A program made the position numbers and the translations under genes. 64,000 bases of DNA from Brachyhypopomus gauderio (lineage: Eukaryota > Chordata > Actinopteri > Gymnotiformes > Hypopomidae): assembly GCF_052324685.1 (NCBI RefSeq), contig NW_027506902.1, positions 787,967 through 851,966 of the forward strand, read 5' to 3'. Shown here piece by piece: positions 12,699 through 24,200 of this stretch (positions are counted from its first letter, which is position 1; every line of letters starts with the position of its first letter). Below the pieces are notes generated by a model. It searched no databases and was not told where the DNA came from. It worked only from the letters and a program-made list of their open reading frames with translations.

Positions 12699-14332
12699 AG
12701 GCTACAGCAGTCTCTCCTCTTCCTCTTTGAATCTGCGCTGTGATTACGCCGAGCGCTCTCAGGTGGCATCGGTGGGCTGGTCACACAAGCAGAGACCCGG
12801 CCTCCACCTGATGCAAAAAGCCATCATCGGCCGGGTGACCGTCACAGTGGCCCTCCCCGTCACCCCCGACACTGCCGGCCAGTACATTTGCACGTTGCAC
12901 CTGAAAAGCGGTCGGGTCATCTCGTACCTGCACTCACTCACGCTGCCATCTACAGGTAAGAGGCGTTACCACTCCACCCACTCTGCAAGCCCACCCCCCC
13001 CCCCCCCCTCCTCTCTGCAGACTTTCTACCCAGGCTCCTCTTGGCTTGTTTGCTGTGTCATGGAGCCTTACAAAAATACTTTCGTCCCACTGCTTATACG
13101 CTCTTGATATTTGTTATTGGATGTAGAACGTATTAATCTAAATGTGCAGTAAAGCCCAATGCAGTATTACTACGAATGACTCATACAGGGTATATACTTC
13201 TATCCAGCACACTTTGTTGGACACTGTGAACATGCCACACTACACACCTCAGGTACTGATAGAGAGAGACAGAGGGGGAGAAGTGGTGAACGTGGACCCG
13301 CTGTGCCTTGAGTTATTACATCATTACATTACATCTTAATTGTTGCAGCAGATCAATCTGTGGGATTCCGAAGGTCGGACGGTCAAACCGTTCTGAACCC
13401 ATTCCTGGTGCCCCGCTCCGTTAGTCACAACCACTCTGTTTTAATTAAGGCCCAGTGCGGTGTTCACAGCAGAACTGCACCTAAGAAACAGAATCCATGA
13501 GTAATAGCTCTTTCCAACAGAGACCTTTTCCCTCGTGTCTGAAAGCAGTCGCCAACAATTACATTTAATTTCACCAGATGCTTGTGACGGGTTAAGCGGT
13601 ATTTTATCAGGACTGAGGCAGGAGATTGATTATTACAGAAACGCGTTTAATACTAATGTTGCAACTGTTTTGAATAGACGACATCGCATGCAAACCGGTA
13701 TCTGGGTTTATCGCCGCATCAGGGATGCTGTGGGCAAATTTGAATGCCTCGCGCGTTACAACATTACGTAATGTCACAGACACCACCCCCCCCCCCCCCC
13801 AACGGAATATCTCGGTACCGTCTCTGCTTTTCAAGCTTTTTCTTGTTTGTTTGGTTTATGTTCTTTTTAGAAAGATCAACTAATTGCAGTTTCAGTTGAA
13901 ACAGAGTGAGCTAATCTCGGTTTCTCTTCTGACTTCAATAAAGAGCGACCTTGCTGTGCGTCTGGCAACGTGAGCGGCGACTCTGCAGGCTCTTTGCTGA
14001 CACCTGCCGGTGAGTTCGTCCTCTACACCGCCGAGCACAGGAACGCTTACGACGTTTCCCATTACCCCCTTCCACTTCTCCCCATCTTTCTTCCAGAGGG
14101 CAACAGCGTGTCGGAGCCGTCCGTTCTTCTCCCCTCGCTCTCTCTTCTGCTCTTTCTGCTGCCCGTCTCTGCTGTGGCCGTGGGATTGTTGCTATGGAGA
14201 CGGGGACGTTGCACCCTCAGTCGGAGTGAGTCCTGCCATGAGCTCACCCCTCCGCCGTCTGTCAGACATTGATCCGGATCACACTGACACGTATGAAGAC
14301 CACGATGTGAACAACAGTAATTCATTGCCCTC

Positions 14333-14421
<89 letters not shown>

Positions 14422-14546
14422 ACTTGTCTGTGTAGATGCTGAACACACTCTGTCTCATTACTCTGGTGAAGTGGAGAACATTTATGAAAATCCTGAGGAT
14501 CTGAGACAGGTGATTGGAGTGTTTTTCGGTCTCTCCTACACACACA

Positions 14547-14619
<73 letters not shown>

Positions 14620-14699
14620 TTTAACTGATTTTTTTCCACTTTTCCACTAGCAGTCAACTCCACAAGCCACAGTGTATATGGTGAGCCAAAAACTATGTG

Positions 14700-14747
<48 letters not shown>

Positions 14748-15083
14748 CAAACCCTTTCTTTACTGTCAGTCTTACATTAGCGATATTAAGAAATGAAGTT
14801 CTGGTCCCTGCCAAACCATCCATCTGAAATCCTCTTGTCCACCCTTCGTCCATCTTCATCCTTCATCCATCTTCATCCGTTCACAACCGTCCTCTCCTCT
14901 CCACTCCCACAGGCCCTGAAGCCCACAGACCAGATGGATGTGTACAGGGAATTAGACAGGTGAGAGATGATTGGCTGCAGGTCACAGGACGAGCATGACC
15001 TTCGACCTGTCACTGTTCCTCTTCAGTCCTCTAATGACCTATTCATCATTTCACTCTCTGACATGTCCTTCTGCCTCTCTTAA

Positions 15084-15161
<78 letters not shown>

Positions 15162-15195
15162 TTTTCATTTCAGATATGACAAGTGCTGTGATTAA
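7377..15195 (+). CDS. Multi-Ig-domain transmembrane receptor with tyrosine signalling tail (5' end incomplete)
   Basis: Exons chosen by splice signals and matching phase: 7377-7709, 8418-8684, 9301-9336, 11601-11933, 12701-12955, 13989-14009, 14097-14225, 14266-14316, 14436-14509, 14651-14680, 14913-14959, 15174-15195; about 531 aa without the leader. Ig exon 1 has VTLPC...RYSC, Ig exon 3 has SLPC...GRYQC, and Ig exon 4 has LRC...GQYIC. Ig exon 2 ends LYTCSI but lacks the first cysteine. Exon 14097 encodes a leucine-rich membrane segment followed by WRRGR. The tail carries TYEDHD, IYENPED (a pYxN, Grb2-type site), and YMAL-x8-YREL, which has ITAM-like spacing. It probably sits at the surface of blood or immune cells and signals through SH2 proteins (inference). 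Its position next to abhd16a suggests LY6G6F/MPIG6B, MHC class III Ig receptors; LY6G6F also has a tail YEN motif. The signal-peptide exon is missing. The donor at 7709 (GTTGAG) was chosen mainly by phase. Confidence 0.8.
8348..8416. repeat. (CT)n microsatellite serving as polypyrimidine tract
   Basis: About 34 CT units run directly into the acceptor AG of the Ig exon at 8418, so the array is its polypyrimidine tract. Confidence 0.9.
9582..10813. mobile_element. hAT-family DNA transposon, internally deleted (1232 bp)
   Basis: The ends are inverted repeats starting TAGGGATGCAAAT and ending ATTTGCATCCCTA, and the subterminal parts are rich in ATTAATCGA motifs on both sides. An exact 8 bp target-site duplication, GCTTGTAG, flanks it at 9574-9581 and 10814-10821; 8 bp is the hAT signature. 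The body keeps a transposase remnant in frame at about 10180-10446. It is too short for a full transposase, so it is non-autonomous. It sits in an intron of the Ig receptor. Confidence 0.92.
10180..10446 (+). pseudogene. hAT (BED-type) transposase remnant
   Basis: A frame ending at 10446 reads TTDCWTALTTESYITVTCHY followed by DENWQLKSAVL and then RHTADNLADKLNDVVETW, the conserved start of the RNase-H-like catalytic part of zinc-finger-BED hAT transposases. Upstream sequence shows related but frame-broken fragments. The C-terminal dimerisation region is absent, so no active enzyme is encoded. Confidence 0.85.
11172..11220. repeat. (CA)n microsatellite
   Basis: About 24 CA units in the intron before the third Ig exon. 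Confidence 0.95.
12610..12699. repeat. (TA)n(TC)n microsatellite serving as polypyrimidine tract
   Basis: A short TA array (12610-12625) is followed by about 33 TC units that end at the acceptor of the fourth Ig exon (12701). Confidence 0.9.
14335..15159. repeat. Four CA/GT arrays between the cytoplasmic-tail exons
   Basis: (GT)n at 14335-14419, (CA)n at 14538-14613, (GT)n at 14704-14745 and (GT)n at 15086-15159 occupy most of four consecutive short introns of the Ig receptor. The first two are of opposite orientation and could pair with each other across the exon 14436-14509. Confidence 0.93.
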
Positions 15196-15583
15196 GTTTT
15201 TCTGAATTTAAAGTTTTTCTGAATTTCTGAAATCATTTATAGTCTGCAGCCTATTATGTCTATGAATGATTACTGTATATAATGTGATTATTGATGACAA
15301 CAGCAAGCATTGATTAAATTGTAAGGAATCGTGATTCTGGGATTCTGTCTTTAGTCCCACCTGAGTGTCTCACATGGGTTTGTTTTATTCTCATTCATCG
15401 ACCTCATAAATGACAACGAACCACATTGTCAGCACCTGCAGTTCAACTGGGCCTCTCTTCCACACACTTGACAGTCTAGTGTCCCAGTGCACACCCTCTA
15501 GATGATTGACATCCCCCAGCCAAAGGGCAAGCAGGGACAGAAAACTGCCCATCAGCCCTAAAGAAATGCCTGACAGGTAGCAG

Positions 15584-15586
<3 letters not shown>

Positions 15587-15667
<81 letters not shown>
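15587..15667. repeat. (CA)n microsatellite
   Basis: About 40 uninterrupted CA units, among the longest in the window. Confidence 0.95.
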
Positions 15668-15671
<4 letters not shown>

Positions 15672-16844
15672 AAATGTGGCATGAATCTGCCATATTCTGC
15701 CATAGCATGAAGTCCTGTACAGGAAAAAAAAACCTCTTGGGACCTTGTAGCTCACAACTAAAGAAGCCATTTGGAACTGAAAAAGTGGTCCCTGGGAGAG
15801 GAGCAGAGACACTGTAATGAAGGTGTTTGGGAGCAGGAGAGAACAGGAGGGTGAGTGGCGAAAACTGCTCTGCTAAGACCATGGAGCCCTGCCTTGGACA
15901 CACACACACCGACCCCCCGCAGGAACCCACCCATGCGCTGAGCAGAGTGTCTATGCGAATGTGAAGGCCATTAAACACACACTGTAATATGCCTCATTGA
16001 AGACTGCACAGTCATGGTTTAATGCTTGTTATGAAACCAGTTGGCAATAGGTTTTGTCTTTTGACATAAAGCTGGCGGATGGTAAAATAATGCTTCATGT
16101 TTACAGTGGACTGTTGTTTTCTTACTACTACATTCACTTCTTCAAAGCCCTTCACACAGTGTGCATTTAAACACTCAGCACATCTGTTCACCTCTGGTGC
16201 AAAATGCACTTCAACCACAACAATTTATACTTCATCCCAAAGTGACTCATGTTGCCATTGCTGTAACATTTGCTTCCTCCCACAAGACTGCTTCAGAACT
16301 CAATGTACAATGAACATCAACACCTAACACTGATGCATTAAATACAGACCCTAGGGTTTTCACTTTCACTTCTTTTCCTTCTATTTTTGCATTCACAAAT
16401 ATTTCAAGTCTGAAGAGAAACTTTGGGTCTGTCAGCTTATACTTCACAATACATCAGGTCTGCATTACAGAATATTTACAGTAAATTATTTACTTATTAC
16501 AGAAGTCTGAATTTATAGTTCAAATATAGTTCTATAGTTATAGATCTAATTCCAGGCTGAGTAGTCCCAGTCCCTTTAATGCAGATGGTGAGCCTCAGGT
16601 AGGAGTTGGCATCAGCACGTCCTCTTGCAGCAATGGCACATCCAACCACGGCATCGGAACATCCACTGGGAAGCCAGACCATGTCCTAGGTGCTGTATGG
16701 AATTGTCTTTAGTAGAAGCATGCAACAAAGATATAAAATACAGGTTGAGAATGTGAACATCAATTTAGACAACCATCGATTTAAACAGACATACATAGCT
16801 CAAGTGCCAGTGATTAGCATGTGGCTCTGGCAGGCTTATCTATA

Positions 16845-17245
16845 GCTTACAGACAGAAACTCCAACAGAATGCTGCAGCCAGAGTCCTAACTAGGGCTAG
16901 AAAATTTGATCATATTAATCCTACTCTCTTGGCATTGCACTGCCTCCCGGTTAAATATTGAATTAATTAAAAAAAATCTTCTGTTGACCTATAAGGCGTT
17001 AAATGGTCTTGTCCCACAATATCTGAGTGAACTCATTGTAAACCATAACCTATCTCGCCTGCTGCACTCTCAAAATGCAAAATATCTCTTAGTTTCAAAA
17101 ATTAACAAGACTACAGCCAGAGGCAGAGCTTTCTCCTTTAAAGCTTCTCAGTTATGGAACAGTCTTCCAGCTCCAATCTGACATTCTGACACAGTTCCAG
17201 TCTTTAAATTTAGACTAAAGACTCATATATTTAAACAAGCATTCA
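16845..17245 (+). mobile_element. LINE 3' fragment (C-terminal coding remnant)
   Basis: Frame fragments read QQNAAARVL, then LLLTYKALNGLVPQYLSELI, then GRAFSFKASQLWNSLPAP. These are typical of the region downstream of the reverse transcriptase in fish non-LTR retrotransposons. Stops and a frameshift (near 16960-16980) show that it is dead. Confidence 0.8.
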
Positions 17246-17477
17246 GTTAATATAAAACATATGAAGGTGTGAACTCAGGGCCCCCCAGTCATTGAACCTT
17301 CTGGTAATCTGAAATTTTGATGCTGTTATCCAGCCATGTCTTGGGTTCACTCTAGTTGTAATAATGGAAAGCAGTGGCTCAGTGAGCCCTCAAGACTGTG
17401 GTCACCTCCAGGCCCCTCCCCTTAGTTATATCCTGATCTCACCATATAATCAGTGACTGCAGCTCTGATCTAATTAG

Positions 17478-17538
17478 AAAATCCAGCAAGCTTGAGTTAA
17501 ATCCTGGGAAGGAGTTTTACTTTCTGAACCTGGAATGT
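17478..17538. repeat. 61 bp dispersed repeat copy
   Basis: Near-identical, inverted relative to 7156-7216. It lies downstream of the LINE fragment and may belong to the tail of the same element family. Confidence 0.7.
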
Positions 17539-18670
17539 CCACCTCTGCTCTGATCTCAGACACTCCATGTCCAGATGCTCCACCGTTCTCACCAAAGCTA
17601 AAGAATGCAATGGCCACTTCAAAGATGGCCCCATTGTATATATGGGTAGGCTGTTAACTGAGATGACAGGTGTTTCAACTGTACCTGTGCTGCAGGAAGA
17701 GTGACAGAATCTCTTCAGTGACAACATGTGTATAGTTTTTGCTATGTACATGCATATTTCAGTGAAAGTATAACCATGTGTGTTGTTGGTAACAAGTCAG
17801 TTCAAATATATATTTTCCATTTCTCTGTCCAAATGCGACATATCTCCACTGACAGTGATCACAACCATTTTCTGGATTTTGAATTGAAAGGGTGCTGTTT
17901 TCAACAAAGTTTTTAAATCTCTGTAAAATGTACAATATAGGCAGTCATGAATTTGGGAGTGGTGGTGATTGAATTGAATTGAAAGTAGTGCAACAGTATA
18001 GATAGTTTAAGTCAGACCATTTTGTATGGTGGGTGTGTTAAGTGTTTTGAAAAAGTGGACATGGTATTGAGAAAACGATTGCAAAGAACACAAATCACAA
18101 CATACCACACAGATTTGTATTTTAAAGCAAATGTTAGCCTTAACTAAAAATATATAGTATTTAGTAAAAAGTATATTGTAAAATTCCTAAACTGGCCCAA
18201 TAAATGGCCACAACCCTGAGATACTCCTGAGACCAGACATGACCATTGCTGAGCACCTGAGGTTTAATGTCTAGACCTTTGACAAACAGGAGGCTGTTTA
18301 TTAGGCCTGTTTGGTTTAGTGTCCAAGGAACTGATCAAGAGTCTTGGAAGCCTTCGGGGTCCCTTTCTGATCCTGGGAACCTGTGGCTCCACCATTTGGG
18401 GATCCAGGCCAGCATGCACGTCAAGCATAATACTAACAATAAGGATTAGAAATGAGAAGGATTAGCAATAATTATTAGCATCTTATATAGAATTTTATCA
18501 AATAAACCAAACATAGCGTGTAAAAATGATTTTCTTTATTTTCTTGCATTGCTCAGTGTCACAGATTTTGTAGTCACCCCCGTCATCTTCTACGTTTGAC
18601 ACACGGGACGAAATTCTGATTCGCGAAGAGCGAAGCCGCGTGGGCTTCCGTAGCGATCAACCAGGGAAGG

Positions 18671-20957
18671 ATGGCCGGCTTGGTATGGCTTCGTTGCTTT
18701 CTTGGGCCCAATCTACACAGAATTCACCGTCTACCGGACCAGCCCCGACCCGAGGGCAGAGCGGCGAGGCGGGTATGGATTCCTGTTTTTCACTACAGTC
18801 CTCAAACATGAACAGGGCGTCATGTTAAAGAGTTTACGGAAGTGTAGCTATGATTTTATCTTGACACTATGCGGGTTAGCTTGTTATCGTTAGCTAGCTA
18901 GCGTTTGTTTTAGACCTTGGTGAAACAAGCTTGCTGTAGCTAACTAACTGTATCAGTATTTTTGTTTCGACGTTAAGATAATTGTGTAGCTAATGTGTCC
19001 AACACGAAGCCCGATAGACAAGTAAACCGTCAACACCCCTAGTTAGGTGATGTCTGGTCATCATGTCATTCATAATCTGCTACTGCTGTTGCATTCTCCT
19101 TTGCAGGGTTGGGATTACCAACCTAGAAGTCTGGAAAGACACACAGACAGTATCATTGGTTGGGTATGTTAGCACCTAGTGGATCTTCCATTACACCACA
19201 TTGTTCGACTTGAATATAATGTTTCACACTTCATGAGGAGAAATGATTTACATTTAGAGTACCATTGTTGTGATCTGCATCAGGGGTATTCAAATCACAG
19301 TCTTGAGGGACAGGTGCTAGAGATCTTCCTCGTTCCTTTATCCAGGAGTCAGGTGTGATGACACAGTGGCCAACCAGTTATAGGACTAATTAATTAAAGT
19401 ACGGAAGATTACAAAATCCTGGACTGTATTTGGATTTGAGGTCCAGATTTGAATACACTGTTGGGGCACTGTTTCTCACTCTTAGGTCTGGAGCATTAAC
19501 AGTTACCCATTTAACATATCTGCTCCAACCTGGCTGGTTGGACTCGGAAATACCTTGATGGAGTTGAATGGGATATTTTAGATCAGAAGTCCAACATCAG
19601 TCCATGTTGCTGGATGTCTGGTGCTGGTTTTGAGAAGCCCTCCTCTAGCTGCCTAGGAAGTGTTGAATTGGTGCATTTGTGCGGAGACGTGTGTGCTGTC
19701 CTGGGGGAGTCACCACAACCCCTTCCTACTGCTCCTCCCCCAACAGGCTTTGGCGCTGTGGTCCCTGTCCTACTACAGTTCGCCTCTCATTCTCTGCTAT
19801 CTCTACAGGAAAGGTGAATGCATGACTGATCGTACATACACACACATCGCTGACATTCTCACTCCAGTTCTTAGGAAGCCCCTGCAAATCCACGTTTTTG
19901 TTCCGCCTCCTTCCTCCCGCGGCGGTTAATCAAGGGTTGTAGACTCCTGATTGCCGCCGGGTGGCAGGAAGGGTCTGTAAATGGCTGCTGTGTCTCCCTA
20001 TAGGAACTTGATTATAATGGTAGCCCAATCAGGTTTAATCATGCCAGATGAGTCATGCTTTAATAGCATTGCAGCACGAGCCTTCTGCTCCATCAACACT
20101 GCCGATGTGTGGTGGTTCGTGCGTAGCTGATGTCAGGTGTACAACAGGCTCCTGTGTCTCATGCTGTGGAGAGTGAGACTGAACTCTGGTTGAATGGCTA
20201 GTGTAAAATTGCCAACTAACTGCTGTAGGACTACATAAGGTATGCAATTGTTAAGACACGGAGAATGTTTAGAGAGCAAAATGCAATGTAGTAATAGCTG
20301 CTTGAGACTGACATAGAAGAGGTATCTGGAGATTTATTTTGTTGGACTTGAAATGGAATGTCAATTTTACTGTCTGGTCTATTTTCATTGAACTAATTGA
20401 ATTCACTGCAATTCTGAATGTTAATGAAGTTTTTAATTGCCATATTTGTAGTACCTCTTTTTGACCTTGCAGTACAGGGAAATGTTATTTTTCCTGAAAT
20501 GTTTTCTTTCAAGCCTTTCTGAAGGAACAAACAGAAGCAGACATTCATGTTCCATTCGGGGGCCTGATGGAGCTGAGCTGCCTCACACAAAGGGATCCAG
20601 CTCGGCCGTTTTCTAAAGGGATTTTGGGTAATAACATGTTCTCCCGTAGGGTATATCTGCAGCAGTAAGCTGGTTCCACTTAGCCAGTACGTTGGCACAG
20701 CGCTCGTCTGTTTGCTGGGCGTGGCGTGTTTGAGAGGTGAGTTCTTCACCTACACTGGAATATCTCAACTTCTCACAACCAGTTTTATAATGCGCTGTAA
20801 CAATCAGCATATTTCTAATATTTCTTTCAGAAAGATAAAGATGCATTACTGTGCCATCTGATAGCCCACTGTAGCAATTTATTAGACTTCTTGGCCTGAA
20901 ATATTTATGTCCTCTTTCTAAAGCCACGTGGCTACATGGGACAGGCTGGCGCTGTAG

Positions 20958-20998
<41 letters not shown>

Positions 20999-21175
20999 AC
21001 GGGGGCGCCCCTAGGCTGGGGTCGCTGGAGAAACTCTGAGTATCTTCAGTTCATCACAATTCTGGAGGAGACCAGGAAAAACCGCAACCCTAGCAACAAG
21101 GTGAATCATGGCAGGACAGTTCCATTGAGAGCAGATTGAAGGTGCTTGTGTAATTATGGCACCAGTGTTGACTTT

Positions 21176-21208
<33 letters not shown>

Positions 21209-24200
21209 ACCCCATTTAGAAAAAACTTGCCAGCTATGACTTCGACTTCTCACACTGGCCAGTAGACTTTTGCTGGAAAGAAGTCAGCAATCCGTAAGTT
21301 GTCTGTGTGTGTCTCTGTGTGTGTGTGTGTCTCTGTGCGTCCTTGTCTGTGTCTGGTCGTAAAGGACTAGTTCAAACCTGGCTGCATTATTCATGTGCAG
21401 TTGTTGTATTGACAGGAAGTTGTCAAAGGCGGGCGTGTCCCTGCTGAAGCCCGAGCCCAAGCACAGAGGGTCAGCGGACAGCCTGCTCAGTTCAGTGCGA
21501 ACACTACCATGCCATGTTATCAGGTAACACACACACACTCGCTTGAGTACACATTAACATGTCTTTATTAGTCAATACTCTCAGTTTTACTAGCAATGTA
21601 ACACCAAAGGACAGTATTCTTTTAATGTCATGCACCTGCGTAGACAGTTACAGTAAAGTAAAATGGCTGAAGAAGCCTTGTGTGTTGAGGCGCTCCCTGG
21701 TGTGTGTGTGTGTGTGTGTGTTGCAGCTACCTCATCGCACACTCGTTCGGCCGGAGGATGCTGTATCCGGGCTCTGTAGGTCTGCTGCAAAAGGCCATGA
21801 GACCCATGCTGCTGCAAGGCCAGGCCAGGCTCATCGAGGAGGTAGGTAGGCCTGTAGCCCCGCCCCTCCTGCGTGCCGGACAGGTGCCACGCCCCCATCT
21901 GACCCCCTCCCCCTCTCCGCCTGCTCTCAGTACGACGGCCAGAGGAACAAGCTCGTGGCGTGCGATGGCAACGAAATCGACACCATGTTCGTGGACCGCC
22001 GGGGAAACAGAGGACCAAATGGCAAAACTCTGGTGAGGGGACTGTGTGTGTGTGTGTGTGTGTGTGTGTGAGTGTGTGTGTGTGTGAGAGAAGCTGTATT
22101 AAAAAAGACGTGTTTGCACTGCAGGTGATCTGCTGTGAGGGAAATGCTGGCTTCTATGAGGTGGGCTGCATGAACACACCCCTGGATGGTAAGCGTGTGT
22201 AAAACTGAACTCAAACCTGAACTCATAGCAGCATATTCCATATTCCTGGTGGTGATGTGAAGCTCCGCCCCTCTTCCAGGTGGCTACTCCGTCCTGGGCT
22301 GGAACCATCCAGGTTTCGCAGGCAGCACGGTAAGCAGCACGTTGTCCCGCACGGGCCACAGCACCCAGAGCTCAGGGCCCCGATACAGCTGAGCTCAGTG
22401 TAGTGGCCTCCCAAGCTTGACCTGCAATACAGGTCCCTCCACCAACCAGGCTGCAGACCACATTCTGCACTTGATTTAATCATTTAAACAGTGGAATGTG
22501 GAATAGCCACTATCATAGTGTCAGTTCAGAGGTAGAGTTGTATAAAAGTATAATATAGTAGAGTAATATGTATAATAATATTGAGAAATTCCAGGTTTTG
22601 CATTTGGTACTGAGCTTTTTTTGTGTCCCGAGAACAAATAATGATACATCAGATGTGACATTTATGACCTAGTTCAACACCAGATATATGCGTAGTTCAA
22701 CTCTAATGAGCCTTTCATGAGCTCAGAGACAAATGAGCAAGTGTGAGGCCAGGAACAGTGATGTCAGATCCTGGATTAATGAAGACATTTACACATCAGC
22801 TCCCAACAGTGAGATTTCAGCTTTCATTCTGTCTCCCCCCCCCCCCCCCCCCCACCAGGGCGTGCCGTTCCCGCAGAACGAGGCCAACGCGATGGATGTA
22901 GTGATTCAGTTCGCTGTGCACAAGTTGGGCTTTCAGTTGAGCGACATTGTTGTGTATGCCTGGTCCATAGGCGGTTTCACAGGTAAATATCTAGAAACTT
23001 GACTAATGACTTCAATCTGGATTTGACTTAAAACATTAATTTGTCTTGATTTTAGTACTATTATTCATATGGTGCCATGAACAATGACTATTGAGTGTCT
23101 CATTGTGTGAGGTTGTTTTCTGTCCCCCTGGTTCACCTCCAGCCAGCTGGGCAGTGATGTCATACCCTGAGATCCGAGCAGTGGTTCTAGATGCCTCATT
23201 TGATGACCTCTTGCCCTTGGCCCTAAAGGTCATGCCAGACAGTTGGAGTGAGTGATGCTATAGGACCTTTTTTCCCTCAGCTTCCTGAAAGGCATTTGTA
23301 TATTAGCCTTGCTGGTATAATCTAGCTTGACCAGTTATTCTTGTATGTCTGTGAATGTGTGTTTGAATCTGGGAACAGGACCACTGGTGACCCACACAGT
23401 TAGGAAATACATGAACTTAAATAATGCTGAGCAACTTTGCAAGTAAGACTTGGTGCATCATGTATTCCTATAAATATGAACTGAACTCTTGTTAATGGCA
23501 ATGGCTGTTTTAACCCGGCCACCTGCTCCCACTGACCTTGATCTTTTAAGGTACCAGGGACCAGTTCTGTTGATCAGAAGAACCAAAGATGAAATCATCA
23601 CAACCACGTGAGCTCTCGTTTACTCTGTTGGACACTTCCCACAAGTGTCGGCACTGATAGCTGAGAATTCGTTTAGTCGAACAGTTTTGAATCCAAATTT
23701 TAAAATGCAGCAAAGTTTGTACTGTGTGGTTTTGCTGTGTTCTGACACAGGGAGCCAGAGGACATCATGTCGAATAGGGGAAACAACCTGCTGCTCAGAC
23801 TGCTTCAGTACAGGTCTGACTTAATTCACTTCCTACCTACAGAAGTAAACCAGTGTTTTTGACTGCCATGTCCTACAGTTGAAAGGCCGGATGAGGCAAA
23901 TACTAAATCGGCGTCAGTTCTTTCTTTTTTAGATCAATACTATCTCGGATTCGCCTGCTAATTCTGTCCCTGTGCGTCTCAGGTATCCTAAAGTCATGAC
24001 TGAGGACAGTGTCCGGGCGGTCAGACAGTGGCTCTCAGCTGGTTCGCAGGTGGAAGAAGGTGTGTCCATCGCCCTAAGCATGAGATTGAGAGACTCATTT
24101 GAAGCTATTTGTAAATGAAACCCCTTGGTTGTCCCTGTCTCAGCGTCTGTGTACACCAGCTTCGAGGTGGACGGCGACTGGTGTCTGTCTGTGCTCCAGT

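Larger units (their letters stand above)
15196..18670. other. Intergenic region between the Ig receptor and abhd16a
   Basis: Contains the Ig receptor 3' UTR (an ATTAAA near 15313 is a candidate polyadenylation signal), a (CA)n array at 15587-15667, a LINE fragment at 16845-17245, a dispersed repeat at 17478-17538, and the abhd16a promoter just before 18671. No other gene was recognised. Confidence 0.6.

Noticed and set aside
13349-13500. Possible extra Ig receptor exon after a TTGCAG acceptor
   Set aside because: The frame is open for about 50 codons but has no Ig motif and no good donor; the flanking exons join in phase without it.
14322-14650. Long open frames of repeated Cys-Val or Thr-His
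   Set aside because: They are translations of GT/CA microsatellites; the same holds for frames at 15391-15978, 45966-46421 (its low-complexity tail), 53427-54171, 55716-55970 and 61621-62206.
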